Assembly: GCF_001874145.1 (NCBI RefSeq)
Contig: NZ_MPCX01000002.1
Location: 248,001 to 312,000, forward strand
Length of the DNA: 64,000 bases
Source of the DNA: Lacinutrix sp. MedPE-SW
GTDB taxonomy: Bacteria > Bacteroidota > Bacteroidia > Flavobacteriales > Flavobacteriaceae
Direction of reading: 5' to 3'
Of this stretch, positions 44,204 to 53,507 are shown piece by piece (position 1 is the stretch's first letter; each line of letters begins with the position of its first letter). The notes beneath the pieces were generated by a model. It ran no database searches, had not been told where the DNA came from, and saw nothing but the letters and a program-made list of their open reading frames with translations. The position numbers and the translations under genes were made by a program.

Positions 44204-47044
44204 ATGAAACTTAAATTATTTTTAACTGTCTTGCTTGCTTTCTTTTTAAAAGCGCAAGCGCAACAACCAGCAACAAATTCTAATACTGTAAAACAAGCGC
44301 TTGCCAAAAAGAAGCTAATGGCAGAATCGTCATTGGTTAAAAATGTAGCCTTTAAAAATATTGGGCCAACAGTAATGAGTGGTCGTGTGGTAGATATAGA
44401 TGTTAACCCAAATAATACTTCAGAGTTTTATGTAGGTTATGCTTCTGGAGGTTTGTGGTATACAAAAAATAACGGATCTTCTTTTACTCCTGTTTTAGAT
44501 AATGCTCAAACTCAAAATGTAGGTGATATTGTAGTAGATTGGCAGTCTGGAACTATTTGGGTTGGTACAGGAGAAAATAACAGCTCGCGTTCATCTTACG
44601 CAGGAATAGGTATTTTAAAATCTACAAATCATGGTGAAACTTGGGAACATGTTGGCTTGCCAGATTCTCACCATATTGGGCGTATTTTAATAAACCCAAA
44701 TAATGTAAATGAAGTTGTGGTTGGTGTAACGGGTCATTTATATTCTCCAAATAAAGAACGCGGCATTTATAAAACAAAAGATGGTGGTAAAACATGGCAG
44801 CAAACTTTGTTTGTAGATGAAAATAGTGGAATTATAGATGTGCAACAGTCGCCAAATAACTTTAATACTCTTTATGCTTCATCATGGACACGTGATAGAA
44901 AAGCTTGGAATTTTGATGGTAGCGGAAATAATTCAGCAATATTTAAAAGTATAGATGCTGGTGAAACTTGGCAGAGAATATCAACTAAAGAAAGTGGTTT
45001 TCCAACAGGAAATGGTGTTGGGCGAATAGGTTTGGCAGTTTCAAACGATAATGTATTATATGCTTTTCATGATAGTCAATTTAGAAGAAAAGAAAATAAT
45101 AAAAAAGAAGAAACTCGCGGACTTAAAAAAGAAGAGTTTAAAACCATGAGTACAGAAACCTTTTTAGCTTTAGATGATAAAAAGTTAAACGGATTTTTAA
45201 AAATGAATAATTTTCAGGAAAAGTATCGCGCTGAAAATGTAAAGCAAATGGTACGTAGTGGTAATGTAAAACCTGTAGATTTAGCCAACTATCTTGAAGA
45301 TGCTAATTCTATGTTATTTGATACGCCTGTAATTGGAGCCGAAGTTTATAAAAGTACAAATGGTGGAAAAACATGGAGTAAAACACACGACGATTATTTA
45401 GACGATGTATACTATTCGTATGGTTACTATTTTGGAGAAATTAGAGTCGATCCTCAAGATGAAAACGGTATCTATATAATGGGAGTTCCAATTTTAAAAT
45501 CTAAAGATGGCGGGAAATCTTTTACATCTATTAGTAAAGAAAACGTGCATGCAGATCATCAAGCATTATGGGTAAACCCAAAAGTATCTGGGCATTTAAT
45601 AAACGGTAACGATGGCGGTTTAAACATGTCTTACGATGATGGTGAAACATGGGAAAAACTAAACGTAAATAGTGTTGGGCAGTTTTATGCAATTAATGTA
45701 GACAACCAAGAGCTATATCGCGTGTACGGTGGTTTGCAAGATAACGGTGTTTGGGTTGGTGCACACAATGCGCCTCAAAATAGAGCTTGGCATCAAAACG
45801 GACAATATCCTTGGGAGTCAATAATGGGTGGCGACGGTATGCAAATAGAAATAGATAACCGTAATGCAAATATTGTTTACACAGGTTATCAATTTGGTAA
45901 CTATTATAGAATTAATAGAGAAACAGGAGAACAAAAATACATACAACCAAAACATGAGTTGGGCGAAAGTCCTTATAGGTTTAACTGGCAAACACCAATA
46001 CATTTATCGCGTCATAACCAAGATATATTATATTTAGGTGGTAACAAATTAATGAGGTCTCTAGATAAAGGAGAGCATTGGAAAGCAATTTCTAAAGATT
46101 TAACTAATGGTGGTAAAAAAGGAAACGTAGCTTATGGAACATTGACTTCTATTAGCGAATCGCCTTTTGAATTTGGTTTAATTTATGTTGGTAGTGATGA
46201 TGGTTTGGTGCATGTTACTAAAAATGGAGGCGGCAGTTGGGCAAATATTTCTGAGGGATTACCAAAAGATTTGTGGGTAAGTAGAGTAGTAGCATCAAAA
46301 CACAAAAAAGAACGTGTTTACTTAACACTAAACGGTTACCGTTGGGACGACTTTACAAGCTACGTTTATAAGTCTGAAGATTATGGAAAAACATGGTCGT
46401 CTATAGCTTCAAATATTCCAGCTTCTGCAGTAAATGTTGTTCGCGAAGATTTTAAAAACGAAAACATATTGTATTTAGGTACAGATAATGGTGCTTATGT
46501 ATCCTTTAATAAAGGAGAAATTTGGGAAGCATTTTCAAAAAACTTACCAGCAGTAGCAGTACACGATATAGTATTACATGAAAAGTCTAATGATTTGTTA
46601 TTGGGAACTCACGGTAGAAGCATTTACAAAACTAATGTAGAGCCGCTTCAGGAAATGAACGCATCGGTAAAAAACCAGTCGTTAACTATTTTTAATATTG
46701 AAAAAATTAGAAGTAGTCGCCGTTGGGGAAATAGCTGGAGTAAATGGATGCAACCTTACGAACCTTCAAATACTTTAACGTTTTATTCTAATGAAGAAGC
46801 TAAAAAAACTATCGAAATTAGAAGCGATAAAAATTCAGTATTGCAAACAATAGATGTAGACGTTAATAAAGGTTTTAATTATGTAGAATACGATCTTACT
46901 TTAACCGAAAAAGGACGTAAAAAATTATTAAAAGAAAACACAACAATAGATATTGAAAAAGCAAAAAATGGTAAATATTACTTGCCTAAAGGAAAATATA
47001 TAATTTCAATTAATGGTGTAACTAAAGGTTTTGAAATAGAATAG
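44204..47044 (+). CDS. secreted BNR/VPS10-type propeller protein
   Basis: 946 residues, signal peptide to about residue 20 (ending FLKAQAQ). About ten BNR-like motifs are spaced through residues 75-830, for example KSTNHGETW, KTKDGGKTW, KSIDAGETW, KSTNGGKTW, SYDDGETW, RSLDKGEHW, KSEDYGKTW and SFNKGEIW. Together they suggest two propellers. A helical insert with ETRGLKKEEFKTM interrupts one propeller at about 300-365. The C-terminal region after 830 is beta-rich. It has no T9SS sorting domain, unlike the gene at 1597. Such VPS10/xyloglucanase-like proteins bind or process glycans or proteins; no activity is assigned. A lipoprotein gene follows by 46 bases. Confidence 0.88.
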   Translation: MKLKLFLTVLLAFFLKAQAQQPATNSNTVKQALAKKKLMAESSLVKNVAFKNIGPTVMSGRVVDIDVNPNNTSEFYVGYASGGLWYTKNNGSSFTPVLDNAQTQNVGDIVVDWQSGTIWVGTGENNSSRSSYAGIGILKSTNHGETWEHVGLPDSHHIGRILINPNNVNEVVVGVTGHLYSPNKERGIYKTKDGGKTWQQTLFVDENSGIIDVQQSPNNFNTLYASSWTRDRKAWNFDGSGNNSAIFKSIDAGETWQRISTKESGFPTGNGVGRIGLAVSNDNVLYAFHDSQFRRKENNKKEETRGLKKEEFKTMSTETFLALDDKKLNGFLKMNNFQEKYRAENVKQMVRSGNVKPVDLANYLEDANSMLFDTPVIGAEVYKSTNGGKTWSKTHDDYLDDVYYSYGYYFGEIRVDPQDENGIYIMGVPILKSKDGGKSFTSISKENVHADHQALWVNPKVSGHLINGNDGGLNMSYDDGETWEKLNVNSVGQFYAINVDNQELYRVYGGLQDNGVWVGAHNAPQNRAWHQNGQYPWESIMGGDGMQIEIDNRNANIVYTGYQFGNYYRINRETGEQKYIQPKHELGESPYRFNWQTPIHLSRHNQDILYLGGNKLMRSLDKGEHWKAISKDLTNGGKKGNVAYGTLTSISESPFEFGLIYVGSDDGLVHVTKNGGGSWANISEGLPKDLWVSRVVASKHKKERVYLTLNGYRWDDFTSYVYKSEDYGKTWSSIASNIPASAVNVVREDFKNENILYLGTDNGAYVSFNKGEIWEAFSKNLPAVAVHDIVLHEKSNDLLLGTHGRSIYKTNVEPLQEMNASVKNQSLTIFNIEKIRSSRRWGNSWSKWMQPYEPSNTLTFYSNEEAKKTIEIRSDKNSVLQTIDVDVNKGFNYVEYDLTLTEKGRKKLLKENTTIDIEKAKNGKYYLPKGKYIISINGVTKGFEIE

Positions 47045-47090
47045 ATACTATTTCTTTTAAAATTGAGTTTTATATATAAACCAATCAATA

Positions 47091-47969
47091 ATGAGAAATT
47101 TATCAGTTTTAGTAGTAATAGTTACATTGTTTTATTCTTGTAGCAGTGACAATAATCAAGAAATAATTAATAATACTACAGAGCCTAATCTTATAATAAA
47201 ATTTAAATTTAATCCAACTCAAGAACGTTTAAATAACTTTGGGGAACCAGCTGTCATTCCAGCAGGAAATGCTGCGCAATCACCAAATTTTGAAAAAATG
47301 AGTGCTAATTATATTGAATTTGCACCAACGGAAAATACACTTTTAGGAGAAGGTGAAATTATTTTTACCGGAAATGAAACAACTCAAGGCGGCGAAGTTG
47401 CTATAGATTTTCAAAATGCAAAATTTGCAGGCGATAATGAGACATTTTTAAGTATTCCTTTAAGTCAAGTTGGCCAAGGGCATTACGAATGGGTTAGAGT
47501 ATCTTTAGCTTATCAAGAAGGAGTTATAAATTTTTTAGCTGAAAATGGTAACGAGTATCAAGGCACGCTAGCCAGTTTTGTTGGTTATAATAATTATATC
47601 TCAAGTTTTAACTTAAACGGAAGCAATATAATAGTAAACGAAAATAAATTACAAGGTTTTTGGGCTTTTGAAACTTTAGGGTTAACAACTCAAGGCCAAG
47701 CACCAGAAGGTGCAACAACAGTTCCAAACCCATTATTTAATTCTTCGCCAGTTCCTCAAGGTTCATGTGTCGTCACAGGATCTTTTGAAAATGGATTAAC
47801 GATTACTGGTAATGAAACAAGTGATGTTGTAGTTACGTTTTCATTTTCAACTAACAATAGCTTTGAGTGGGCCGAAGTTAATATAGATGGTAAATACGAA
47901 CCTAGTGCAGGAGAGCAAGTTGTAGATATGGGACTTCGAGGAATTATACCAAGTCTTTCAATAGAGTAA
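47091..47969 (+). CDS. lipoprotein of unknown function
   Basis: 292 residues. The signal MRNLSVLVVIVTLFYSC (Cys at about 17) is followed by SSDNNQ. The mature part begins with LIIKFKFNPTQERLNNFGEP and is strand-rich with many Asn, Gly and Glu. Segments such as GHYEWVRVSLAYQEGVINFL and FEWAEVNIDGKYEPSAGEQVVDMGLRG repeat a similar pattern, so it may hold two related domains. No family was recognised. It follows the BNR gene by 46 bases without an obvious terminator, so the two may be co-transcribed. Confidence 0.75.
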   Translation: MRNLSVLVVIVTLFYSCSSDNNQEIINNTTEPNLIIKFKFNPTQERLNNFGEPAVIPAGNAAQSPNFEKMSANYIEFAPTENTLLGEGEIIFTGNETTQGGEVAIDFQNAKFAGDNETFLSIPLSQVGQGHYEWVRVSLAYQEGVINFLAENGNEYQGTLASFVGYNNYISSFNLNGSNIIVNENKLQGFWAFETLGLTTQGQAPEGATTVPNPLFNSSPVPQGSCVVTGSFENGLTITGNETSDVVVTFSFSTNNSFEWAEVNIDGKYEPSAGEQVVDMGLRGIIPSLSIE

Positions 47970-48063
47970 AATGCGTGTATTATAAACGACCTGTTATATA
48001 GTTTTGGCTATAAAAACCTTCGTTAATTAAACCCATTCTAAATAGTACAAAAAAGTTTTAAAA

Positions 48064-48095
48064 TTTGTTGCGAAAGCGTTTGCGTTGTATCTTTG
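48064..48095 (+). promoter_or_regulatory. textbook Bacteroidetes promoter of sdhCAB
   Basis: TTTG (48064-48067), exactly 20 bases, then TATCTTTG (48088-48095). The -33 and -7 boxes both fit the consensus, and the sdhC ATG is at 48124. Confidence 0.85.
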
Positions 48096-48123
48096 TAGTA
48101 ACTATACTTTAACGACAAAAATA

Positions 48124-48810
48124 ATGAGCGGAATTTTAAATTCTTCAATAGGAAGAAAGTTTGCTATGGCACTTTCAGCACTCTTTCTTATGATTTTCTT
48201 ATTACAACACTTTACAATCAATTTGCTTTCTGTTTTTAGTGAAGACACATTTAATAATGTCTCTCATTTTATGGGAACGTTTTGGTTAATTCAATACGTG
48301 TTGCAACCTGTGTTAATATTAGGAGTGATTTTTCACTTTGTAATGGGTTTTGTGCTAGAAATTAGAAACAGAAATGCTAGACAAATTAGCTACGCTAAAA
48401 ACAATGGTTCTGCAAATTCATCGTGGATGAGTAGAAACATGATTTGGAGTGGATTAGCAATATTAGCATTTATAGGTTTACACTTTTACGATTTTTGGGC
48501 TCCAGAAATTAACGTAAAATACTTTAAAGGAGATATGAGTGGTCTTATAGACCCAGATAACGTAAATAGCGGGTTTAGATATTGGGAAGAGCTACACCAT
48601 AAATTTGTAGATATATGGAGAGTGGTTTTATACTGTATCGCATTTATTTTCCTGTCACTTCACCTTTTACATGGGTTTAGTTCTGCATTCCAATCTACAG
48701 GAATGAATAATAAATATACTAAAAGTTTACAAGGTTTTGGAAAAGCATATGCAATCATCATTCCATTAGGATTTGTTTTCATTGCATTATTTCATCACTT
48801 TACTCACTAA
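48124..48810 (+). CDS. sdhC: succinate dehydrogenase cytochrome b subunit
   Basis: 228 residues from the ATG at 48124 (MSGILNSSIGRKF). The frame is open from 48085, but that part lies over the promoter, so the later start is taken. Five membrane spans with conserved His residues (LQHFTINLL, FHFVMGFVLE, LHFYDFW, HKFVDIW, LHLLHGFSSAF) mark the Bacteroidetes-type, single-subunit cytochrome b558 that binds two haems and anchors the complex. It is the first gene of the sdhCAB operon. Confidence 0.93.
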   Translation: MSGILNSSIGRKFAMALSALFLMIFLLQHFTINLLSVFSEDTFNNVSHFMGTFWLIQYVLQPVLILGVIFHFVMGFVLEIRNRNARQISYAKNNGSANSSWMSRNMIWSGLAILAFIGLHFYDFWAPEINVKYFKGDMSGLIDPDNVNSGFRYWEELHHKFVDIWRVVLYCIAFIFLSLHLLHGFSSAFQSTGMNNKYTKSLQGFGKAYAIIIPLGFVFIALFHHFTH

Positions 48811-48825
48811 AAAACACATCTAAAT

Positions 48826-50823
48826 ATGGCTTTAGATTCTAAAATACCTCAAGGTCCAATTGCAGACAAATGGACTAATTATAAAAATCATATCGATTTA
48901 GTAAACCCTGCTAACAAACGTAACATTGATGTTATTGTTGTTGGTACAGGATTAGCTGGTGGATCTGCTGCTGCAACTTTAGCAGAGCTTGGTTATAACG
49001 TAAAAGCATTTTGCTTCCAAGATTCTCCAAGACGTGCGCACTCTATTGCAGCACAAGGAGGAATTAATGCAGCAAAAAACTATCAAGGAGATGGAGATTC
49101 AACTTACAGATTATTTTACGATACTGTAAAAGGTGGAGATTACCGTTCTCGTGAAGCTAATGTATATCGTCTAGCTGAGGTTTCAGCAAATATTATCGAC
49201 CAATGTGTTGCTCAAGGTGTTCCTTTTGCACGTGAATATGGTGGATTATTAGACAACCGTTCGTTTGGTGGTGTATTAGTATCTCGTACTTTTTACGCAG
49301 CAGGACAAACAGGACAACAATTATTATTAGGAGCTTATTCTGCTATGAACCGTCAAATAGGTCGTGGTAAAATTAAAATGTACAACCGTCATGAAATGCT
49401 TGACGTTGTAAAAGTTGATGGAAAAGCTCGAGGCATTATAACTCGTAATCTAATTACTGGAGAAATTGAAAGACACTCAGCTCACGCTGTAGTTTTAGGA
49501 ACTGGTGGTTATGGTAACGTTTTCTTCCTATCTACAAACGCGATGGGAAGTAATGTAACTGCGGCATGGAAAGCACACAAACGTGGTGCCTACTTTGCAA
49601 ACCCTTGTTACACGCAAATTCACCCAACTTGTATTCCAGTTTCTGGAGATCACCAGTCTAAACTAACGTTAATGTCTGAGTCTTTACGTAACGATGGAAG
49701 AATTTGGGTACCAAAGAAAATGGAAGATGTAAAGGCAATAAGAAATAAAACCTTAAAGCCAACAGAAATAGCAGAAGAGGATAGAGACTACTACTTAGAG
49801 CGTCGTTATCCAGCCTTTGGTAATTTAGTACCAAGAGATGTTGCTTCACGTGCAGCAAAAGAGCGATGTGATGCTGGTTATGGTGTAAATGCAACAGGAG
49901 AAGCTGTTTACTTAGATTTTGCATCTGCAATTACTCGCTACGGAAAAGAACAAGCAACAATTAAGGGATTAAACTTAAATGATGCTGCATTAGTAAAAAA
50001 ATTAGGTCAAGAAGTTGTTAAGAATAAGTATGGAAACTTATTCCAAATGTATGAGAAAATTGTAGATGAAGATCCATACAATACTCCAATGATGATTTAT
50101 CCAGCAGTACACTATACAATGGGTGGAATTTGGGTAGACTATAATTTAATGACTACTGTTCCTGGATTATACGCTATTGGTGAGGCTAATTTCTCAGATC
50201 ATGGTGCTAACCGTTTAGGAGCATCTGCATTAATGCAAGGTTTAGCAGATGGTTACTTTGTATTACCTTATACAATTGGTGATTACTTATCTAACGATAT
50301 TCGTACGGGTCCAATTCCTACAGATACTAAAGAGTTCGACGAAGCAGAAGCTGAAGTAAGAAAAAACATAGACCATTTAATTAATAATAATGGAACACAT
50401 TCTGTAGATTATTTCCATAAGCGTTTAGGAAAAATCATGTGGAATAAATGTGGTATGGCTAGAAACGCAGAAGATTTAAAATCTGCAATTACAGAAATTT
50501 CTGAGCTTAGAGCAGAATTTTGGAAAGATGTTAAAGTACCAGGAACTGCAAATGAATTTAATGAAGAATTAGCAAAAGCAGGTCGTGTAGCAGACTTTTT
50601 AGAATTAGGAGAATTATTTGCTAAAGATGCTTTACAACGTGAAGAATCTGCAGGAGGACACTTTAGAGAAGAATATCAAACTTCTGAAGGAGAAGCGATG
50701 CGTCGTAAAGAATTTCAATATGTATCTGCTTGGGAATATAAAGGAGAACCAAAAGATGCAGTGCTTCACAAAGAAGAATTAGAATACGAGAATATTCAAG
50801 TAAAAGAAAGAAGTTATAAATAA
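48826..50823 (+). CDS. sdhA: succinate dehydrogenase flavoprotein subunit
   Basis: 665 residues, the long SdhA/FrdA form found with a five-helix cytochrome b. Visible features are the FAD-binding [17 protein letters not shown] loop, the flavin-linked [15 protein letters not shown] motif with the His for covalent [23 protein letters not shown], and [16 protein letters not shown] near the substrate site. The enzyme oxidises succinate to fumarate in the inner membrane. It lies 15 bases after sdhC. Confidence 0.96.
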   Translation: MALDSKIPQGPIADKWTNYKNHIDLVNPANKRNIDVIVVGTGLAGGSAAATLAELGYNVKAFCFQDSPRRAHSIAAQGGINAAKNYQGDGDSTYRLFYDTVKGGDYRSREANVYRLAEVSANIIDQCVAQGVPFAREYGGLLDNRSFGGVLVSRTFYAAGQTGQQLLLGAYSAMNRQIGRGKIKMYNRHEMLDVVKVDGKARGIITRNLITGEIERHSAHAVVLGTGGYGNVFFLSTNAMGSNVTAAWKAHKRGAYFANPCYTQIHPTCIPVSGDHQSKLTLMSESLRNDGRIWVPKKMEDVKAIRNKTLKPTEIAEEDRDYYLERRYPAFGNLVPRDVASRAAKERCDAGYGVNATGEAVYLDFASAITRYGKEQATIKGLNLNDAALVKKLGQEVVKNKYGNLFQMYEKIVDEDPYNTPMMIYPAVHYTMGGIWVDYNLMTTVPGLYAIGEANFSDHGANRLGASALMQGLADGYFVLPYTIGDYLSNDIRTGPIPTDTKEFDEAEAEVRKNIDHLINNNGTHSVDYFHKRLGKIMWNKCGMARNAEDLKSAITEISELRAEFWKDVKVPGTANEFNEELAKAGRVADFLELGELFAKDALQREESAGGHFREEYQTSEGEAMRRKEFQYVSAWEYKGEPKDAVLHKEELEYENIQVKERSYK

Positions 50824-50832
50824 AGAAAAGCT

Positions 50833-51579
50833 ATGAATTTAACGTTAAAAATATGGCGTCAAGCAAACGCTAACGATAAAGGGAAAATGGTTGATTATAA
50901 AATCAGCGATGTGTCACCAGATATGTCTTTTCTTGAAATGTTAGATGTTTTAAATAACGAACTAATAGAAAAAGGAGAAGAGCCAGTAGCATTCGATCAC
51001 GACTGTCGTGAAGGTATATGCGGTTCTTGTTCATTATATATAAATGGAGAAGCACACGGTCCAGATCGTGGTGTTACAACATGTCAATTACACATGCGAA
51101 TGTTTAAAGATGGAGATACTATTTTTATAGAGCCATTTAGAGCAAAAGCATTTCCTGTAATAAAAGATTTAGTGGTAGATAGAACAGCTTTCGATCGTAT
51201 TCAACATGCAGGAGGATTTATTTCAGTAAATACTTCTGGTAATACTATTGATGCCAACGCAATACCAGTAAATAAAGAAAATGCAGATGATGCTTTTAGT
51301 GCAGCGACTTGTATAGGTTGTGGTGCTTGTGTAGCAAGTTGTAAAAACTCTTCGGCAATGTTATTTGTTGGAGCAAAAGTATCTCAATTTGCTTTACTAC
51401 CACAAGGTAGAGTAGAAGCTACAGACCGTGTATTAAATATGGTAAACCAAATGGATGCCGAAGGTTTTGGTAACTGTACTAATACTGGAGCTTGTGAAGT
51501 AGAATGTCCTAAAGGAATTTCTCTTGAAAATATTGCACGTATGAATCGTGAGTATTTAGCAGCAAGTTTAAAAGGATAA
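50833..51579 (+). CDS. sdhB: succinate dehydrogenase iron-sulfur subunit
   Basis: 248 residues. The [2Fe-2S] site is [13 protein letters not shown] with a further Cys in GVTTCQLHM. The [4Fe-4S]/[3Fe-4S] sites are [11 protein letters not shown] and [15 protein letters not shown]. All ligands for the three clusters are visible. It passes electrons from the SdhA flavin to quinone through SdhC. The gene starts 9 bases after sdhA and ends the operon. Confidence 0.96.
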   Translation: MNLTLKIWRQANANDKGKMVDYKISDVSPDMSFLEMLDVLNNELIEKGEEPVAFDHDCREGICGSCSLYINGEAHGPDRGVTTCQLHMRMFKDGDTIFIEPFRAKAFPVIKDLVVDRTAFDRIQHAGGFISVNTSGNTIDANAIPVNKENADDAFSAATCIGCGACVASCKNSSAMLFVGAKVSQFALLPQGRVEATDRVLNMVNQMDAEGFGNCTNTGACEVECPKGISLENIARMNREYLAASLKG

Positions 51580-51620
51580 GATTTTTAAAACACATTTACG
51601 TGTGTAATCTTTAATATATA

Positions 51621-51650
51621 GAAACCCAAGCATTAGGCTTGGGTTTTTTT
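51621..51650 (+). terminator. intrinsic terminator of sdhCAB
   Basis: AAACCCAAGC pairs with GCTTGGGTTT across a 5-base loop, with a T run to about 51650. A weaker hairpin precedes it at about 51580-51612. Confidence 0.88.
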
Positions 51651-51679
51651 AGTTTGTTTTATCTGTAATTAAAATTATA

Positions 51680-53449
51680 ATGCAAAATTCAATTTCATAT
51701 TATCAACAACAACTTAATACATTTAAAGCTGAAGTTTCAAAAACATATAAAAAGCTTACTGTTTTAAGCACTATAAGATTAGTGATTTTTATAGCAACAA
51801 CGGTTGTAATTTACTTCACGTTTAATAATTGGCAAATAGCAACAATTTTTGGGTTAATAGGTATAGTATTGTTTATATATTTCTTGTCTAAACATAGTAG
51901 CTTAAAAGCAACATATAAACTAAAAAAAGCCTTATTAAACATCAATGAAGAAGAATTAAAAATTGCTTCAGGGAAATTTCACCATAGAGATGAAGGTTTA
52001 GAATTTCAAGATGCAAATCATAATTACGCTTTAGATATAGATTTATTTGGTCGTGGTTCTTTTTTTCAGTTTATAAATAGAACAGCAACTAAGGTTGGTG
52101 CACAAACATTATCTGCAATTTTAAAAGCAAATAATATTACTGAAATAGAAAAAAGACAAAATGCTATTAAGGAGCTTTCTAAAATGCCTGAGTGGAGACA
52201 AAATTTTGAAGCTATCGCAGGATTAATTGTAGTAGAATCTAAGCCACACCATATTATTAATTGGTTAAAAAAGTATAATGCCTTTTTGCCAAATATATTA
52301 AAACGTTTACCACTATTATTTTCAATAGCAACTGTAGTAATTGTGGGTCTTAGTATAGCAAAATTAATACCTGTAGCTTTTGTAGGTTATTGGTTGTTAA
52401 TTGGATTGGCTATAACAGGAAAATATTTAAAAAAAATAAATGATTTAGCAACATATACAAGTAAAATTCGTGACACATTTAGACAATATGCTCAATTATT
52501 ACATACCATTGAAAACACATCATTTTCTTCAACTCTGTTACAAGAAAAGCAAAAGGAAATTCAATTAAAAGACAAAAAAGCCTCTGTAATATTAGCAGAA
52601 TTTTCTAAAGCTATGGATAGTTTAGATAATAGAAACAACCTTATTTCTGCAATTTTTGGTAATGGATTTTTTTTAACAGATATTAGAAATAGTTATGCAA
52701 TAGAACAATGGGTAAAAACATATAGTGCTAAAGTAGAACAATGGTTTAACGTCGTTACTTTTTTTGATGCATACAATAGCTTGGGAAATTACGCTTTTAA
52801 TCATGAGAATTATGTATACCCAAAAATTTTAGAAACAGGTAAACAGACTAAGGTTGCAAATTTAGGTCATCCATTATTAAAAACAGAAAAACGAGTAGAT
52901 AACAATTTTAATATAGAATTAGAACAGTTTTTTATAATTACGGGTGCTAATATGGCAGGAAAAAGTACTTTTCTGCGTACGGTTTCGCTACATATTGTAA
53001 TGGCAAATGTTGGCTTGCCTGTATGTGCCACTTCTAGTGAGTATGTGCCTGTTAAACTAATTACAAGTATGCGAACTAGCGATTCTTTAACAGATGATAG
53101 TTCTTATTTTTTCTCAGAATTAACGCGATTAAAATACATTGTAGACGCCATTAAAACAGATAAATATTTTATAATATTAGACGAAATTTTAAAAGGTACA
53201 AACAGTACAGATAAGGCAATAGGTTCTAAAAAATTTGTAGAAAAACTTGTAGCAAGTTATGCAACTGGTATTATAGCTACGCATGATTTAAGTTTATGTG
53301 AAATTGAAAAAGAACTTAGTGAAGTGAAAAATTATTATTTTGATGCACAAATTATTAATAACGAGTTGTATTTTGATTATACATTTAAAAAAGGCATTTG
53401 CGAAAATATGAATGCAAGTTTCCTTTTGAAGAAAATGGAAATTATATAA
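51680..53449 (+). CDS. membrane-associated MutS-like ATPase
   Basis: 589 residues. The N-terminal half contains hydrophobic spans at about 30-70 and 210-245. A helical linker follows, then a MutS-type C-terminal ATPase: Walker A GANMAGKSTFLRT at about 422-434, STxD region SDSLTDDSSYFFSELTRL, and Walker B FIILDEILKGTNSTDKAIG. The N-terminal mismatch-binding domain of true MutS is missing. It is a MutS-related protein; with its hydrophobic spans it probably sits at the membrane rather than in classical mismatch repair, and its role is unknown. It is followed by a perfect 16-bp hairpin terminator. Confidence 0.9.
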   Translation: MQNSISYYQQQLNTFKAEVSKTYKKLTVLSTIRLVIFIATTVVIYFTFNNWQIATIFGLIGIVLFIYFLSKHSSLKATYKLKKALLNINEEELKIASGKFHHRDEGLEFQDANHNYALDIDLFGRGSFFQFINRTATKVGAQTLSAILKANNITEIEKRQNAIKELSKMPEWRQNFEAIAGLIVVESKPHHIINWLKKYNAFLPNILKRLPLLFSIATVVIVGLSIAKLIPVAFVGYWLLIGLAITGKYLKKINDLATYTSKIRDTFRQYAQLLHTIENTSFSSTLLQEKQKEIQLKDKKASVILAEFSKAMDSLDNRNNLISAIFGNGFFLTDIRNSYAIEQWVKTYSAKVEQWFNVVTFFDAYNSLGNYAFNHENYVYPKILETGKQTKVANLGHPLLKTEKRVDNNFNIELEQFFIITGANMAGKSTFLRTVSLHIVMANVGLPVCATSSEYVPVKLITSMRTSDSLTDDSSYFFSELTRLKYIVDAIKTDKYFIILDEILKGTNSTDKAIGSKKFVEKLVASYATGIIATHDLSLCEIEKELSEVKNYYFDAQIINNELYFDYTFKKGICENMNASFLLKKMEII

Positions 53450-53452
53450 AAT

Positions 53453-53489
53453 AAAAAAGCCTTATAAAATATCTTTATAAGGCTTTTTT
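53453..53489. terminator. bidirectional intrinsic terminator, perfect 16-bp stem
   Basis: 53453-53468 pairs without mismatch with 53474-53489 around a 5-base loop, with A and T runs on both arms; convergent genes lie on both sides. Confidence 0.9.
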
Positions 53490-53507
53490 GTAATTTAATA
53501 TTCTAAG

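Noticed and set aside
48085-48123. Upstream start for sdhC
   Set aside because: The region contains the -7 promoter box (48088-48095), so it cannot be translated from the main transcript.
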